This document shows positions 28,359 to 42,124 of a stretch of DNA of 64,000 nucleotides, in pieces. The DNA comes from Melanocharis versteri. Lineage: Eukaryota > Chordata > Aves > Passeriformes > Melanocharitidae. Within the stretch, counting starts at the first letter, position 1; every line of letters begins with the position of its first letter. A program made the position numbers and the translations under genes. Under the pieces are notes generated by a model. That model did no database searches. It saw only the letters and a program-made list of their open reading frames with translations, and had not been told where the DNA came from. Location: NCBI GenBank assembly GCA_013397845.1, contig VZTG01002339.1, positions 248,001-312,000 of the forward strand, in the 5' to 3' direction.

Positions 28359-30786
28359 GAGTGCCTGTATATGTCTAAGCCAAACCTTCTACTGTAAGAT
28401 GGGAATGTAGCACCCCAACAGGGGAGGGGAGCAAATGCAGAGAGGCTGCCTCCTTGCCTTCTCAAACTGGAAGGGCAAGAGATGAAAGGCAAAGTAAACA
28501 AGTATTGACAGAGCTAGGAGCAAGAAAGACGTATATAAATGAATAGCTACACAGAAGTGTATGTCAGCACCTGACTGTAGACATACAGATTTAGAAAGTA
28601 TTTAATTCAGTTGCCTGGCAAAAACTTACTGTGCAGAAAAAAAAATAATTGTAGAGAACACGAACAGAGAAGAGATAATTCTGGCAATGTCTTGTACAAA
28701 GAAAAGGTTACGTTCAAGGCCTAATTTTGCTGGTTGTCTAAACTAGTAACTAGTTTTCCTACAAAAGAAAACTCTTCTTTTAGGAAATTCATAAGGAATT
28801 ATGCAACATTTTTGAAGGAACATGATATTATTCTTTACTGTCACTGACTTGTCACTATTTGGCCGGATCACCGAATGCTCTACCTACTGTAAATGGGTAT
28901 CTTTGATTTCCTTCTAAAATACCTGAAATGGGTATTAGCCTGCTAAGAACCCTAGAACAGCTTTACAGAAAAGTAATTTTTCTTCAATAAAGACTCAGGT
29001 TACCCAGCATTAGTCTCACCAACAGGTGTATCAGATACTGTCATTCAGTATGTTCAGCTCCTGAGATTTGAGTCTACTTGATCTGAAATTTTGGCAATGT
29101 TGGGGCAGAAAATAGCTTCCTTTGAGAAACATTTTATGTTTCTACCTGCAACAGCTTGAAAAGCTTTTAATCCAGCAAACATTTCTGGGGGCAGGATCAA
29201 TAATTGTTTTTTCTGTGTTTTGAACCCTGGATGTGATACTTCAACTTATCAAATAAGATGCTGTCTCAAAAGCATTTATGTTGGCTTTGTCACACTGAGC
29301 AATCAGGTCTTGTTGATTTTTGGGAGCTGTCTGTAGTCTCAGGAAACAAATCCGCAGGTTTATCTTACAGTGACAGATGGTTTGGTTAATAAATGTGGCA
29401 ACGACTGCAATGGTGTCACAGTCCTGGCAGCTGGTATTCCAGGGCACGCGACGCAGCAGCATTACCCGAGTCGATGCACTGTCACACATCCGTGTGTCTC
29501 TAATCACCTCTCCTCCATTCTTTCTGAGCTGGTAAGAGAACAACTTGCCACACACCGTTTCAAATGTCCATGGTTTGTGAAGACTCCCTTGTCAGAGGAA
29601 AGTTTCCTCCTCTTCAGTGGCACAGAAGGAGCAGTGACTTACTGAAAAGGCTTCTTTTGAAAACTTGGAGGAGAAGCAGAAGGCACAAGCACCTAGTTCT
29701 TGCCCTCTCTACCCACGTGCCATGAGAATGACTCTTCAGGGTCTCTTTTACCACTCCTTGCAAATGCCTTTGTCAGTGTCAATGCCATGTCATTTCCTCA
29801 GATATACAGCTTCCTCCTTGGACGTGTCCACAGAACTAAGAAAGCACAGGAAGTAGATAAAGAGAAGAAAATGGCGTGAAGTGATTCCCAAGCAGCCTAG
29901 GTTCAGCAGAAAATGTTATGATAAAAGGCTAACGAGGACTGAATGTGTCAAAAGATGAGTATAGAGATAAATAGATGGGTAATTATGAATAAATGAATTA
30001 ATTACCAAAAATTGAGTTGAAAGACACCACATAACAGTTTAAAGCTATCTTTTAAAATTTTCAAAAGGCTCCTTTTAAATAGACTTTTCTTAATAGAAGG
30101 GAAAATGTATCTGCAATGGAGAAAAAAAGGCCTTCTAGTCTAGTTTCTTAAAAGTCAAAATTGAAAGGGTTTTTTTAAAAAAGCTTTATTTCTTCTTCTG
30201 TCTTTTTAAAGTAGTAATAAAGGGCTCTGTATCTTGAGTGCAGTCTTTAGCAGAAATTTCACCTTTTGAGACTCATGACTTTATAACCTTGTATTTTTTA
30301 CATATAAAAATTAGACACATTGTGCACCCAGTTAGATAGCATGAACCAGTTTCCAGGAGACCACATCCATGAACAAATGTAGGCAATAATTCTAAAGGGA
30401 GCCTTACAAATACTTTTCCAAATATTCCAGGGACATGGTCTCTGTTCCTGCCACATTGAAAGAAGAGAAGGTGAGCAAAAAAGGAATTTCATAGAATAGG
30501 AGCTAAGCTGTGTAGCAGTAAAGAAAAGTGCCAGAGACTAGCAGGCTATAAATATATAAATAGTAGGCTCTCTAAACCAACAGACCAGTTTTAAAATTCC
30601 CCTTCCCCTTCCTCTTTCCTTTTATTTTTTTTCAAATGACGTCTTTAATTTTTCTTTTTAAGCCATAGCTTCAGTGACCAATAGGCAAAAGGACTGCAAA
30701 AGCCATTTTAAGAATAGAAACTTAGTCACCACCGCATTTCTGCTCATCTTTCCAAGGACTGCCCCCCGAGTCCAGATCCCTCACTT

Positions 30787-30815
30787 GATAACAAGACGGA
30801 ACAAGATAACAAGAC
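30787..30815. repeat. Short direct repeat GATAACAAGAC
   Basis: Two identical 11-base copies (30787-30797 and 30805-30815) are separated by GGAACAA. It is small and has no assigned role. Confidence 0.8.
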
Positions 30816-32373
30816 ACTTTTATAATGCAAAAAAACCCCAACCCAAATAAGTAACACTGCCTAAAAGTGGCTGTTTCTCTTCTATCAACTACCACCTCCC
30901 ACTTTCAATTCCATTTTGTAATCCTGTGCATTGATAAAGTGATTCAGGCAAGGGATTTTTATGCCCTAACCTTTGCTTATGGAATATGAATAAAACTACT
31001 CTGAGCAACACAGTATGTTTCTCCAGGAGTCTTCTGCCTCCATTTCTAATGACAGCTTTCTGCAAAGTGCCCTCTTTGAGGAGATGGACAGGATTATTTA
31101 AAAGGTGTTTTCTATCACTTCTAAACCAGGTTTTTCACTACATCTAGAAAAAATGGCCTGTTTTATGTAATGACACTTTTCTTAAGCCTTGGACAAACTT
31201 CAGCTAAGTTACCTATCAGCACTCATGAAGAAATGAAAAGAATAATTGCCCTCATTAACATTTCAGGTTCTTTTTACATTCATCAACTCCATATTGAGAA
31301 ATTATTGCCATGGAGGATAAAAAGATAATCACATATGGAACAGGCTGCTGTTTTATGAACATTCACTGTCCTCACCTTGTGTGTCTGAAGGAGAAATGGT
31401 CACCCAATAACCACTTCTGAGGCTAAAAGAGGCTAAAGTTCAAAATTTGCATACAGCACCACTACAAGGAGAAATAGTTACGTCTGTTTAATGCCTTCTA
31501 CCTTCCCACCAAATCGTAAAAATTTACAAATTGTATAAAGAAAAGTTTGATAGACTACGATTCACTTGAACCATTTGCTAAGGTGGATTTGGAATCCAAA
31601 TGTACCATTTTTTCTGGGAAAATACAGGGAAATATCTCAGAAAGTGAGTCCTTCATTGTTCAAGTGATTTACCATTCCTTATCTTTTTTTTTCAACAATC
31701 TACAATAGCACAGGTTTGTCTCATTTTGGCCAAGAAAAGATCAGCCTCTAAGCGCACTCTAACTCAATGCTACATCTAACTAGATGCCCAACACTCCATA
31801 TTTCCCCTCTAGCAAATTCACGGGGACTAAACACATGACACGTAGGTGCCTGGTCCACCTCAAACAGGTGCTTTCACCTCCATTTTCCTTTTCTAAGACC
31901 TGCTGCAAGGTCATCTGCTTTCTTTCCCCTGTGCAAACAAACTTGTCTTCTCCTTTGCTCTTCAGGATACATAAATCTCTGAGCTGAAACCTGAAATACC
32001 ATTTTAAATTGCAGGAAAGCATTCACAGCAGATGAAGTGGAGAGAGATAAGAGTTCTATCTGAAAGGATATTGGTTAACCTCATCTATTGCTTACCTCAC
32101 AGACACTGTGTATCTTGGTTAAGGAAATGTCAGTAATGCTGCAATCACTCTCATACAAACATACAAAAGAAACAGGAAATAGCTTAACGTATTTACAATT
32201 CATTTCTTCAGGTAGGAGATCACAAGGTAAAATATGCAGGGAGATGGCCTGTATTACTTGTTGGTAAACTGCAACTCAAAATGTATTTGCTAGTTTCATT
32301 CCTAAAGCTAGCTGGCCAAACATTAAATACCTGATGGGATCCTGATTGTCATCTTTGTTTGCAATTGTTAAAT

Positions 32374-32640
32374 GACATCACAGAATGGCCTGGGTTGGAA
32401 GGGACCTTAAAGACCATCTGGTTCCAGCCCTCCTGCTGTGGGCAGGGACACCTTCCACCAGACCAGGCTGCAGTCCCAGTATGGCCTTGACAACTTCCAG
32501 GGACTGGTAACCTGTGCTGGTGCCTCACCATCCTCACAGTAAAGCATTTCTCCCCCATATCCAATCTAAACCTACTGTCTTTCAGTTTAAAGCTGCTCCC
32601 CCTTGTCCTGTCACTACATGCTCTTGCATATAAAAATACG
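32374..32640 (-). mobile_element. CR1 LINE 3' end, fairly well preserved
   Basis: It starts with CACAGAATGGCCTGGGTTGG and aagggaccttaaagaccatctg, the reverse complement of the CR1 3' terminus. Segments resembling the CR1 consensus in order follow: a gcagggacacc block, cagaccaggctgcagt, a ccttgacaacttccaggga block, cctgtgctggtgcctcacca, and a cctactgtctttcagttt block ending near 'ccccttgtcctgtcactac'. The element points to the minus strand and is 5' truncated, as is usual for CR1. Open frames here are side effects of the repeat. The right edge is uncertain between about 32620 and 32705. Confidence 0.9.
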
Positions 32641-35600
32641 CTAAATGATGCTTTGAAGGCTTTCATAATATTTTGCTTCCCATTACTGCCCCTGCTGTAG
32701 GAAGTCACTTAGAGCTGAACAACAGAGGGGCTGGCCCAGGACATTGCCTTTGTAGTCTGTCTGGATGAAAAGGTCTTCTGTTCCTCCCCCCTCCTACTCT
32801 CCACAGCACTAAGCTCTAAGCACCGAGCTGAAGCACGGAGTTGTAAACCCTGAATTTACATTGGCACCTTCCAAAGCATTCAGATTATAATTCTTGGAGA
32901 GAATTCTTAAAAAACTACTATGAATACCCCGACCCCAGGTTCTTTAAATGTTATTATTTAATCTAGGAATATTTCCCCCCCCCCACCCCAAAGATTGGCT
33001 AGCTTTAATAAACCATTCATGTTGGAGAGGTTGTTATTTTGTTATTTTAAAAATGAAATAAATAAGGAACAGATTTTTGCCATTCATTTGTCATTTCATG
33101 AACTAGGGGTCAGTAAGGGGCTCTGGAAATTCTGGACCATTTCTTTCCTGAAAAATAAGTGTTTCATCCTCACAGTCTCATGGTTAATTTTTTTTTTTTC
33201 CCACTCAGAAAAGTGAGGGAATATCTGCTTCAGAGGAAACCTACAGTTTAAATGTAAGCACTGGCAGGTGAAATGTGTGGGCTTCTACCTTCCTGTTTGC
33301 TAGTCTTGGCAAAGAAATGAAAATACTGTCTGAAAAGGATCACAGCAGTGTATTGCACCTTTCACACTCAGCAGAGCCATGAACATAGTGAGAGAAGAGT
33401 TGCTTTTTTCTTCATAAAACATCTGACTCACTCTGACAAAAATCATGACAGATTAGTGGCTGGAACGAGACTGAAAAAAACAAACAACGGCTAATACATG
33501 TTATTTTTTTGTTTTGTAGCATTCACTTTAAATAATGCCTTCCTTTTGTTGTGTGCAGGTGACAAAGAGTTGCTCAGAGAGGTTTTTTTTGAATAAACAT
33601 ATGAAATAAACAGTAAATAACATCATACCATTATGCAAAGTCACAGAAGGCAACAACATCATATTTTAAAAACCTCTTAGAGAGTTCACTTGCATCTATA
33701 CTACATGAAAGCAAAATCAATTCTCCTTAAAAATAACATAAGTGATCTAGTAATTGAAGCAATCTTTTCAATACAGCTTGTGCGGTGACTGGAGAAAATG
33801 CAAAATATTTTTTATTCTCTAGAAAATGGCTCAAAGGCAAAGTGAGCATAGCCCTTTGAGACCTGCAATAACCTACAATGAGGGCAATAGCCATCAAACA
33901 GAAAATATAACAGATGGCAGCATGGTTGCTTTACTCTCAGATACAGGTTACTGAACAGATGCCTTTAGGGCTTAATATTAGACATATTTTTTCCCTTTCT
34001 TCTAGACCATGGCATAGCTTTGTGCTCATGCCATTTATAAAACAAATGCAAAACACCATAGGGAAATGAATAAAGTTTCAAATGGCAAAATGTCAGCAGA
34101 AATACAAATTTACAGAGGATAATGCGATTATCAATGTTGCCGGTATACACTGAAACACAACCTTACCCTTTACAGTACACTGTATCTATCACACATTATT
34201 TTGAGCTATCTTACACAGTTCAAAAGTATACACATAAAATCTGCTATAAACCCTCCATTTCTTTGCCGGAAAGGTCAACCACCCAATAGGCTAAAAGTCA
34301 ACTCTCTTGCTTACCAGGTTTAAACACTCAAAAGCGGCAAGACTAGAATAGAGAAAAGAATTGTCATACATGGCGAGTAGGGAGATTTCTGCAAATATCT
34401 CAAAAGATAAAGCATACAGAGATATAGATCACACAGTGGTAAAACAGATAACAGCAAGAAACATTATTTCTAACTCCTCAGGCACTACGGAGTTCACAAC
34501 TTGACCAAGCCAAAAATGTATCTTCAAAATACGTTATTGTGCTTACGCAGATCAGCCTCCTAACATGGATAGTTAGGAGGTCATGATAAACTGCTGTGAT
34601 ACATTACAAGACCCCTGAGGACATACTAGGTTTTCAGGGTCCTGAGTCTTTCCTCTATATGACAAGACAAAATACCTTTTGTCTTCAATAAGACACGAAT
34701 TTCATCTTACAAACACACACAAAAATACACTTGAGTTGTGGGTTTGAGTTATTTTCTTTCTCCATTAAATTCTTTTAGGACAAATTACTACAGTACCAAA
34801 AAAAATAAAAGAATCCTCTAGAGATTAGGCCACTCTCTCTTTCACAATGGGATATTTCAAAAACAAAAAATGGTGCATTCTTCAGGGTATTTTAGTAAAT
34901 ATTTCTTGGAACAGTATTTGTTTTACTAGAACTGCATTCCTTAACCAAGGAAGAACAATATTCAACAGATAAACTGGGCTTCCTTGTTCAAAAAAAAAGG
35001 CAAATAGTTTGCAGTAAAGAAACATTCAGACGGAAAGTATAGTGACAAGTGGGCATCACTGTCACTTCCACCATTTTAGGGAAGGAAAGGAAACTGTATT
35101 TTTAATAGTCTGGAGGAAAGTTGGAGGAAACACACATGGATAATGAAATACCTGAAAACAGATATTGGATGTGAGAGTATTTGCTGTAGCTTATGTTACT
35201 TTGCCAGAAACGTGATGTCAGAAACACCACAGGGAAGCTTTCCCAAGTTTCATAGAAATTTTGACATGATATATTTTGCTAAGGAAAGTAGGATAACCTT
35301 AAGCTGAGGATGAATAGACATGGTTTGCTTCCATTTTATTATGAACTTTTTATGACCTTATATATCCTCTTTTCTCTGCCTCAATTCTCCTTCAGCACTG
35401 AGGCTACTTTCTAACACTTTATGAAATGGTTGGACAGTGTGGCATTATAGGTCAGTGGAAATCCAAAAGAAAGGCAAATTTCAAAGATTACCTTAAAGAA
35501 GCCTAAAGCATCCTCAAGGAAATAAAGTAATCTAGGGTTAGGGAAATTCTATAGCCCTCTAGTCAGTTTTTCATCATGCTTAAGTCACCAATACATCAGC

Positions 35601-38600
35601 TACTAATCAGACAACAATTCATTTTCCTGGATGCCAGTTATGGACACATCATCATCCTTGCCATCTTATTTGAATTATTAAAACAAACTATTAAGAAAAT
35701 TAATTATAAAAGAAAACCTATCCAACCTACCCCACAGAAAGTATCTACAGAGTATGCTTTCTTCTTCCTTCTCTCTTTCAGCATCTTGAAGTATTCTCTT
35801 TTCATAGTAAATACACTGACATTAGCAGACTGACTTGGTAATAAAAGGGTTTCATCTAAAGAAAAGTCTTTTACCTGATAGATTCATTCACAGGAACACT
35901 TATTCCATGATAGAGACATAGATACTAAATGCAAATGCTGAAAAATAACTGATAGTTGTTCTAATTTTAGGCTGAAGATGCAAAAGACCCACTCGGATTA
36001 GCCAAAAGAAACAAGGGTGCCTCAGCTCTGAGAACAGCAGGAGCACCGTGCTTCATTTCCAGGCACATAAATACAAGACAAATACTGAGTAAGTGGAAGA
36101 GAATTGTAAGCTACATGATCATTAAGTAAGACAAAGCACAAAACTGGAAAGAAACTGGCACCCAGGTTACCAGGTTTTTTTCATATGGCAATGCTCTCAA
36201 GGGTGTATAACATGATACTGTAAATATCTGAAAGATATAAATCCCAAGCGCTTGCAGCAGACATAGTGCTATGAACAAACCCTTGTAAAAGGAGTTGAAT
36301 TTATCATTTGGCTGGATTTACTTTGAATGGATAAATCCCTAACTAGATTGTTCATATTTCAGACACTGAAAACATCGCTTTTTCTTGCCTCCTTTCCAGT
36401 ACTAAATATTCCAAGAGACGTGAACCCTCCCAAGTCCCTTTTATTTTTATGCCTATATACAAAAGGTTAAAAATATGAAACTAACATAGGAAACATCTTG
36501 ATCTGCCATTCAGACACTGTCCTGCATTGAGCCACAAATACAAATAAAATTCAGGGTCTATTCGCAAACAAGAAGTTCCATGGCTGGTGATACTACCCAT
36601 CACCAATTATATGCCTCATCTAGTTGAAGAAAGGTAGGCTGACTTTGCTAGAGAAGTGCAGCAGCTGACTTGCCTGCAGGGACAATTTATTCTGCATGTG
36701 AAATATGACAGCAGGCATATTATAAACTGCAACGCAAATTTTAGATGTTTACAAATTATTCTTTTCCTTCTCTCCCCATCACTTCTTACTCAAAGCAGAT
36801 TGAAAATAATTTTAGGGGTGGGGATAGGAACATCTGGGTAAAATGACTGCCCTTTTTCTGTTTATGTTTACATTCACCCACTTGTGTGTTACCAGCCTGC
36901 TTTGGTGCTCTGCTTCTAAGGAAAATAGTCTAGTTGTGTTCTGAAGCCATTTCAGCTTTCCAGAGCTAACTGCCTTTCCCCCACATGTTCATTTACTGTG
37001 CTCTGAAGGTTTTAGTTTGCTTCATTTCTCTGGATTTAGGTTGTGTTGACTTAGTTTCTTCACTCGTATTAGCACAGAAAAGGTAACACTTTCCAGTCTT
37101 TTCCATAAACAATGTATTTGGTATATTATTTTGAAAACCATAGGGTGAATAAAAAATTTTTTAGAAAAGCCACATACTGGACAGATCATTTAAAAAGAGT
37201 AATAAACCAGGATTCTAAGCATACAAATTTTGTTTTCCTTCCTCCTTTGTTGCCTTCTCTTTTTTGTATGAATACATTTATATCTAAGAGCAGGTAAGCA
37301 AAGACACCTCGTTGTTCTGTAGCAACCCTGCATTCTATTATTCAGATGCAGCAAAAAATGCCTACTGATATGAAACAATAATCCATACTATCATAGCATA
37401 AACTAGATTAATTTATGCATCCAGAATTCATTTGAGATTACCTCTTCTAAGTAAATCAAACAGCAAGAGTGAAAGTGTTCCCTATTGAATTGGTTTAAGT
37501 AGAAGTGACAGTACAATCTACAATAAAGCATAGGAATGATTTCTACCCAAAAAAGGCACAATCCTGTCATAGCCCCTCACAGCTGTCAGGACAGAGCATC
37601 TAAACATCTCTGAGGTAGACACAAATGTGTCCAACAGTTTCTGTGGTACCCGGTGTTCCCTGTATGTGACGCTGTGATGAGCACTGCGCAGAGCTCTTAG
37701 CATTCTGCTCGTGGGGATTACCACATAGGGTATTGCTTGGAGGCCTCTTCTCCTTCCTTCTTCTGCTTCTCTTCACTTTTAATTCGGAAGAACAAGGACA
37801 GCAACACTCTCTAAGAAAGCCAACCCAAGAGCCTCTTGTTAACCTATAACTTCAAAGGCAGCAGTCCTGGGATTTGTGGCTTATACTTTGTAGGAAAAAC
37901 ATTAAACATTATAACGTATGTATGGTTGACCAAAATGTCGTTCTGCAACTGTGATACACTAATTATTCTTCACAAGTCCTTTCCAGAAAAGCTTCTGCCT
38001 AAGACAGAAGAGCTCACACTCTAATGATAGCCTTATTTGTTCTCCAGATACATGGATGAACCTCTGCCTATATAAAAATTATTTCAGGGAGTTTGACTCT
38101 AACAAACCAGGGAACTGTGGCCTATCTTCTCCACTGCTTATGACTCTGCCAGTCTTTGTGTCATCTTCAGAATTTCAGTGCTGTTGGGAAAAAAACCCAA
38201 CAAATAAGAGAAAAAAACCCTAACCCCTAAATAGTTCATATGGGTCCCCAGTAGCAAAGAAATAATGGAAGGAAAAATAATACATGTTCAGCAGTTTGAG
38301 TCTCTACCAAATATTCTTCAGTAATCACTACAAACTAATTTCTAATCTCATCAGAAATTATGAATGCTTTATTAAAAGATTCATACCTTTATCAATCACA
38401 TGATTCCTGACATACTCCTCCACAGAAATGAGTATTTGACTGGCCCGCCTATAATCCTTCTGAAATGTTGGTTCAAAACTTCTTTCTTTTACTAAGAAGT
38501 TATTAGTTGTCTAAAGTTTACATGTCTGTTTTCTTAAACTTCTGCAAACAACTTATTATTAATTCATATAGATATTACTACAATTCTTTTTGAGCAGTGA

Positions 38601-41600
38601 ATCTTTTTAAAAGGTATACTTAGTCTCACAGGGGTCAAGGAATACAAAATATTTAATATCTTGTATACAAACGTCTTTCTTTGTGGGTTTGTCTGTTTCT
38701 ATGTGAATACGTTACTGCTTTGGACTCTTGATGCCTTATACATTATGAAAAAAAAGGGTATGATGAGATGCTGAGTTGTCTGAAGGTTAGCTCAAAAGTG
38801 TTATGGCAACTTCAGCGAAAAAATCTATCTGCTGAATTCACACCCTGAATAACCTCATGCATCACTTTCACCAATTTTTCTAAAGATGCATCCATGCTGC
38901 TGAGAGAAAAAAACCCAACAAAACAGTACTACATTCTGTGGTTTTGTAAGTTCCATCACTGAAACACACTTCAGGGCAGCAGGTGTACTAACGTGACAGA
39001 GGAGAGTTTTGCTCATTAACTTCAGTGGTTTAAGTTAGAATAAGCTTTGACCCTAGAGCATTATCTTCTAATCTTTAGATGAAAGCAGGAAAAGCTACTT
39101 ATGATATACCAGGACAGAGAAACAGATGTCAGCTGCTGACCACAAAGCAAGCCTGTGATATGCCAAAAAAAGGGAGCACTTTCCAGAAATTCCTATTAAC
39201 TCACTTTTGAGCACATCTCTGACTTTCAAAACATTCGCTTACTTGCATGAGCCCAAATGTATAAGTTTTTCATTCTGGGTTAAATGTAAACTCCAACCTG
39301 TTTCAATTCAGTCTGCACACAGATAAATCATTTTCTGCAGTGAAGGATTTTTCAAACTGATCCTATTTAAGAAGTGTTATTGAACTTCAGTAGAAGAAGA
39401 ATGTATCTTCAGCATCAATAACTTCAACAAACACCCTATTCTGCTGTCACAACTGTCAATTCTTTACAGCTTATGTGTTTGTGCTACCAAATATTAAAAA
39501 AAAAAGTAACCAAAGGAAAAGCATGGTCCTTGGTCAGACACTCTCTCACATATAAGTCCTTCTTTTGTGTTTTTCCTCCAGCTGAGATCTCATTCCAGGA
39601 AGATAGATGGGGAATGAATACCACAGTCTAGCAACTATTATAAATATTCCACCTATGTTTACAGAAAAAATAAAAACTTCCTGTGCACACAGACACTTCA
39701 GAAGCTTCTTGAAGGCACTCTGTCAGACAATAGAATAATGTAAACAGTAGATGAAGTGGATCTATGTTCAGACCTGAAGTACTGCACGAGGACATCCTGT
39801 TTGTCCTCAGTTACTGACCTGTGCCCAAAGGCAAGGACTGTCCTGAGGCACACAAGCAGAACTTCTTTTTTGTGAATGCGCATTGCAATACGTATTTTAA
39901 CCTTAGGAAATGCCTAGTTGTCATAGTTATCAAATTCAGACAAACAGTCGTTCAGCCCAGGATAAGTTTTATTTCTTGACTACACTCAAAACTACATGTA
40001 AAAAATCACTGATGTTCTATACTTGTCTCAAAAACAACAAAAAAAATTGAAAGAGGTACCTGGGCTTTGATAAAAACCTGTTTTTCGAATTCCCGTATAA
40101 AGCCAGAAACCTTTGCCTTATTAAAACACTACCAAGCTAGAAACAGCAGCTGAAACTCTGCTGTGTACAGGCTCAGCATAGGTAGGATGGTTCTGTCCTG
40201 GCACAAGAGTGGGAGTCACTATTATCTGATTTTGCCATTAGTGTCGGAGAAGGAGCATGTTTGTCCCCATCCTTGATGGTATGGCACGTTTACAGTGAGG
40301 GTCATCAAGGTTGTTTAGCAAGAGCTTGTTGAGAAGAACACCTTGTTAAATAATCACCAGCCATGGATGAAGATACAGACCGGGCTTGAAGGGTTCACAC
40401 ATCTTTTATGTTATGGATAGATTTATGTTTATTCTGTCTTCCTTTAATATGTCTAGATGAGAAAATAAATAGAAAGGTAATATGATGGTGACAAAACAGA
40501 CAGATACTGTCAATGTTTTTCTGTACTTAAGTCAATAAGCTGGTGAAAAAATGTTTTTAGAGGTTCTGTTTTTATCATTCACCCCTCAGCTGGCATCAAT
40601 GATAGGTCACAATGTTAATGGCAGCCTGGCAATAACTTTCATTTCTCTACAACACATTTTTACAGAATTTGCATCAGCAATACAGTAATTTGTAATGGTA
40701 GAGACCACAAAACAGTAGGTTTAGTTTGATATACCAACGTATTCCTCTATGCTTTCCTTTAGGCCTCCCAGGTACTACTCACATATGCACCAGGAAAAGG
40801 TATGGTTTGAGGCAAGGCAAAGCCCTTGAGGATCAGGACCATCAATAGTAAGTGATTCCTGTAAGTAACAAATCAATGATTTAAAATATGGATTCAGGGG
40901 AAACAGCTTTTGAATACTAGGACAGAACTCACTTTCAAAATTCATTTTTATCCCCGTCAGCTCCATTCAGATAGATGCTATCTCTCCTCTTACTAAAGAG
41001 ATCCATACTTTCTTAAGACCACTGGCTCTGACAGTTCTTCTGAGAACTATTTTTCCCAGTACATCATTATAAGTTTGCCTTTAAAATGAGTTATAAGTAT
41101 CTAAGCCTGAAATATGCTAGACTGGCAGTTAAGGAAGTTCAGAGGAAGAGAAAAAAGTGCTAAGCCTGTCAGGCTGAGACAGCAGAATGTTATGAATGCA
41201 GTTACCTAGCAAATTTGTCACAGGAGAAAGTTAAGCAAAAAGCAGCACTCTTCTAGAATTCCACTGCTGAGTAAATCTGAGTGTGGAGTATTTCCACTAA
41301 AAAAAAAGTTTAAAAGCATTTTACTGAGACCAATTGAGAAATTATTACATGGTAAGCCCAAAAATGTCAAGGTCAGGTAATTATTTTGAAAAAAAATTCC
41401 AGTAAAATTGTCCCTCCATGTTTATAAAGCTGACAAAATAGCACAAAATTTAAAGCTGAACAGTGACTCCACTTTGAAAACTACCTAAGAAGCCACAAAT
41501 TCAGGTTCATGTAAATATTCAGTACCAAAGTTTGAGCCTGAATAACTGAACAAGAATGCATAAAACATCCAGTATTTTTTCTTCAGTGCACGTGTATCTG

Positions 41601-41699
41601 ACTAAGTAATCTCTTTCAGATAATACATTACATCTGACTGGAAACAGAGTAGGTCAGGGTAACAAATGATCATTTTTTATTGTAGGTTTACTACCTATT
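32641..41699. other. Gene-free region between CR1 and LTR
   Basis: AT-rich sequence with no recognised exon or element. A slightly GC-richer patch at about 37560-37760 underlies a 68-codon minus-strand frame without recognisable features. Confidence 0.62.
32975..32989. repeat. Poly(C) run
   Basis: Ten consecutive C bases followed by A and CCCC. Such runs are prone to length error and slippage. Confidence 0.9.
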
Positions 41700-42124
41700 T
41701 GCCCTGGTTCCAGCCAGGACAGGGTTGACCTTTTGCAGTAGTTGGGAGGAAACATGGCTAGGACAGGCATACCAACTCATGTCAATGCCAGGGTCGGGGA
41801 AATCAACTCTCTTCCAAGGAGAAGAGGTTCCTTCTGGCCAAGAAAACATGGTACGGGAAGATGTCTGGTACTGTTTATTGTCACTGGCTCTGCAGTGAAC
41901 ATTTTTGCATACGAATCACTCTCTCTTTTGTACACTTTTGTTATTAATATTTTTGCTGTTACTGTTTGTTTTCTTATCTCATTGCTATTTCCAGTGAATT
42001 GCTCTTATCTCAATCCGTGATCTTTGCCCTTTGTTCCTCCAGTTGGAGGGGGAGAGGGCGATTGGAGCATGTTTTTTTTCAGTGGGAGTACTAAACTGGA
42101 GAATCCCATTCCTAAACCACGACA
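41700..42124 (+). mobile_element. Solo LTR of an endogenous retrovirus (ERVL-like, avian type)
   Basis: The element starts TGCCCTGGTTCCAGCCAGGA and ends CCTAAACCACGACA, so it has the TG...CA ends of an LTR. The 3' part ('ctcttatctcaatccgtgat', a 'ctccagttggagggggagag' block, then aaaccacgaca) resembles an LTR type that is widespread in birds. The flanks are CTATT (41695-41699) and CTGTT (42125-42129), a 5-bp target duplication with one mismatch. A 5-bp duplication favours an ERVL-like family. No gag, pol or env sequence adjoins it, so it is a solo LTR left by recombination. At about 425 bp it may lack part of the centre. Family name not determined. Confidence 0.82.

Larger units (their letters stand above)
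12540..32373. other. Long gene-free region
   Basis: About 20 kb without any recognised gene, RNA or transposable element apart from the small repeats listed separately. Base composition is uniformly AT-rich. A locally CpG-containing patch at about 29395-29520 lies under two opposing open frames (29241-29555 minus, 29370-29645 plus), neither with a known motif. Old, diverged repeats could be missed by eye. Confidence 0.6.

Noticed and set aside
32349..32708. 119-codon minus-strand open frame
   Set aside because: It lies almost entirely in a 5'-truncated CR1 3' end, which is outside the CR1 coding regions.
41742..42020. 92-codon plus-strand frame
   Set aside because: It lies within the solo LTR and has no viral protein similarity that I recognise; LTRs of this type are not coding.
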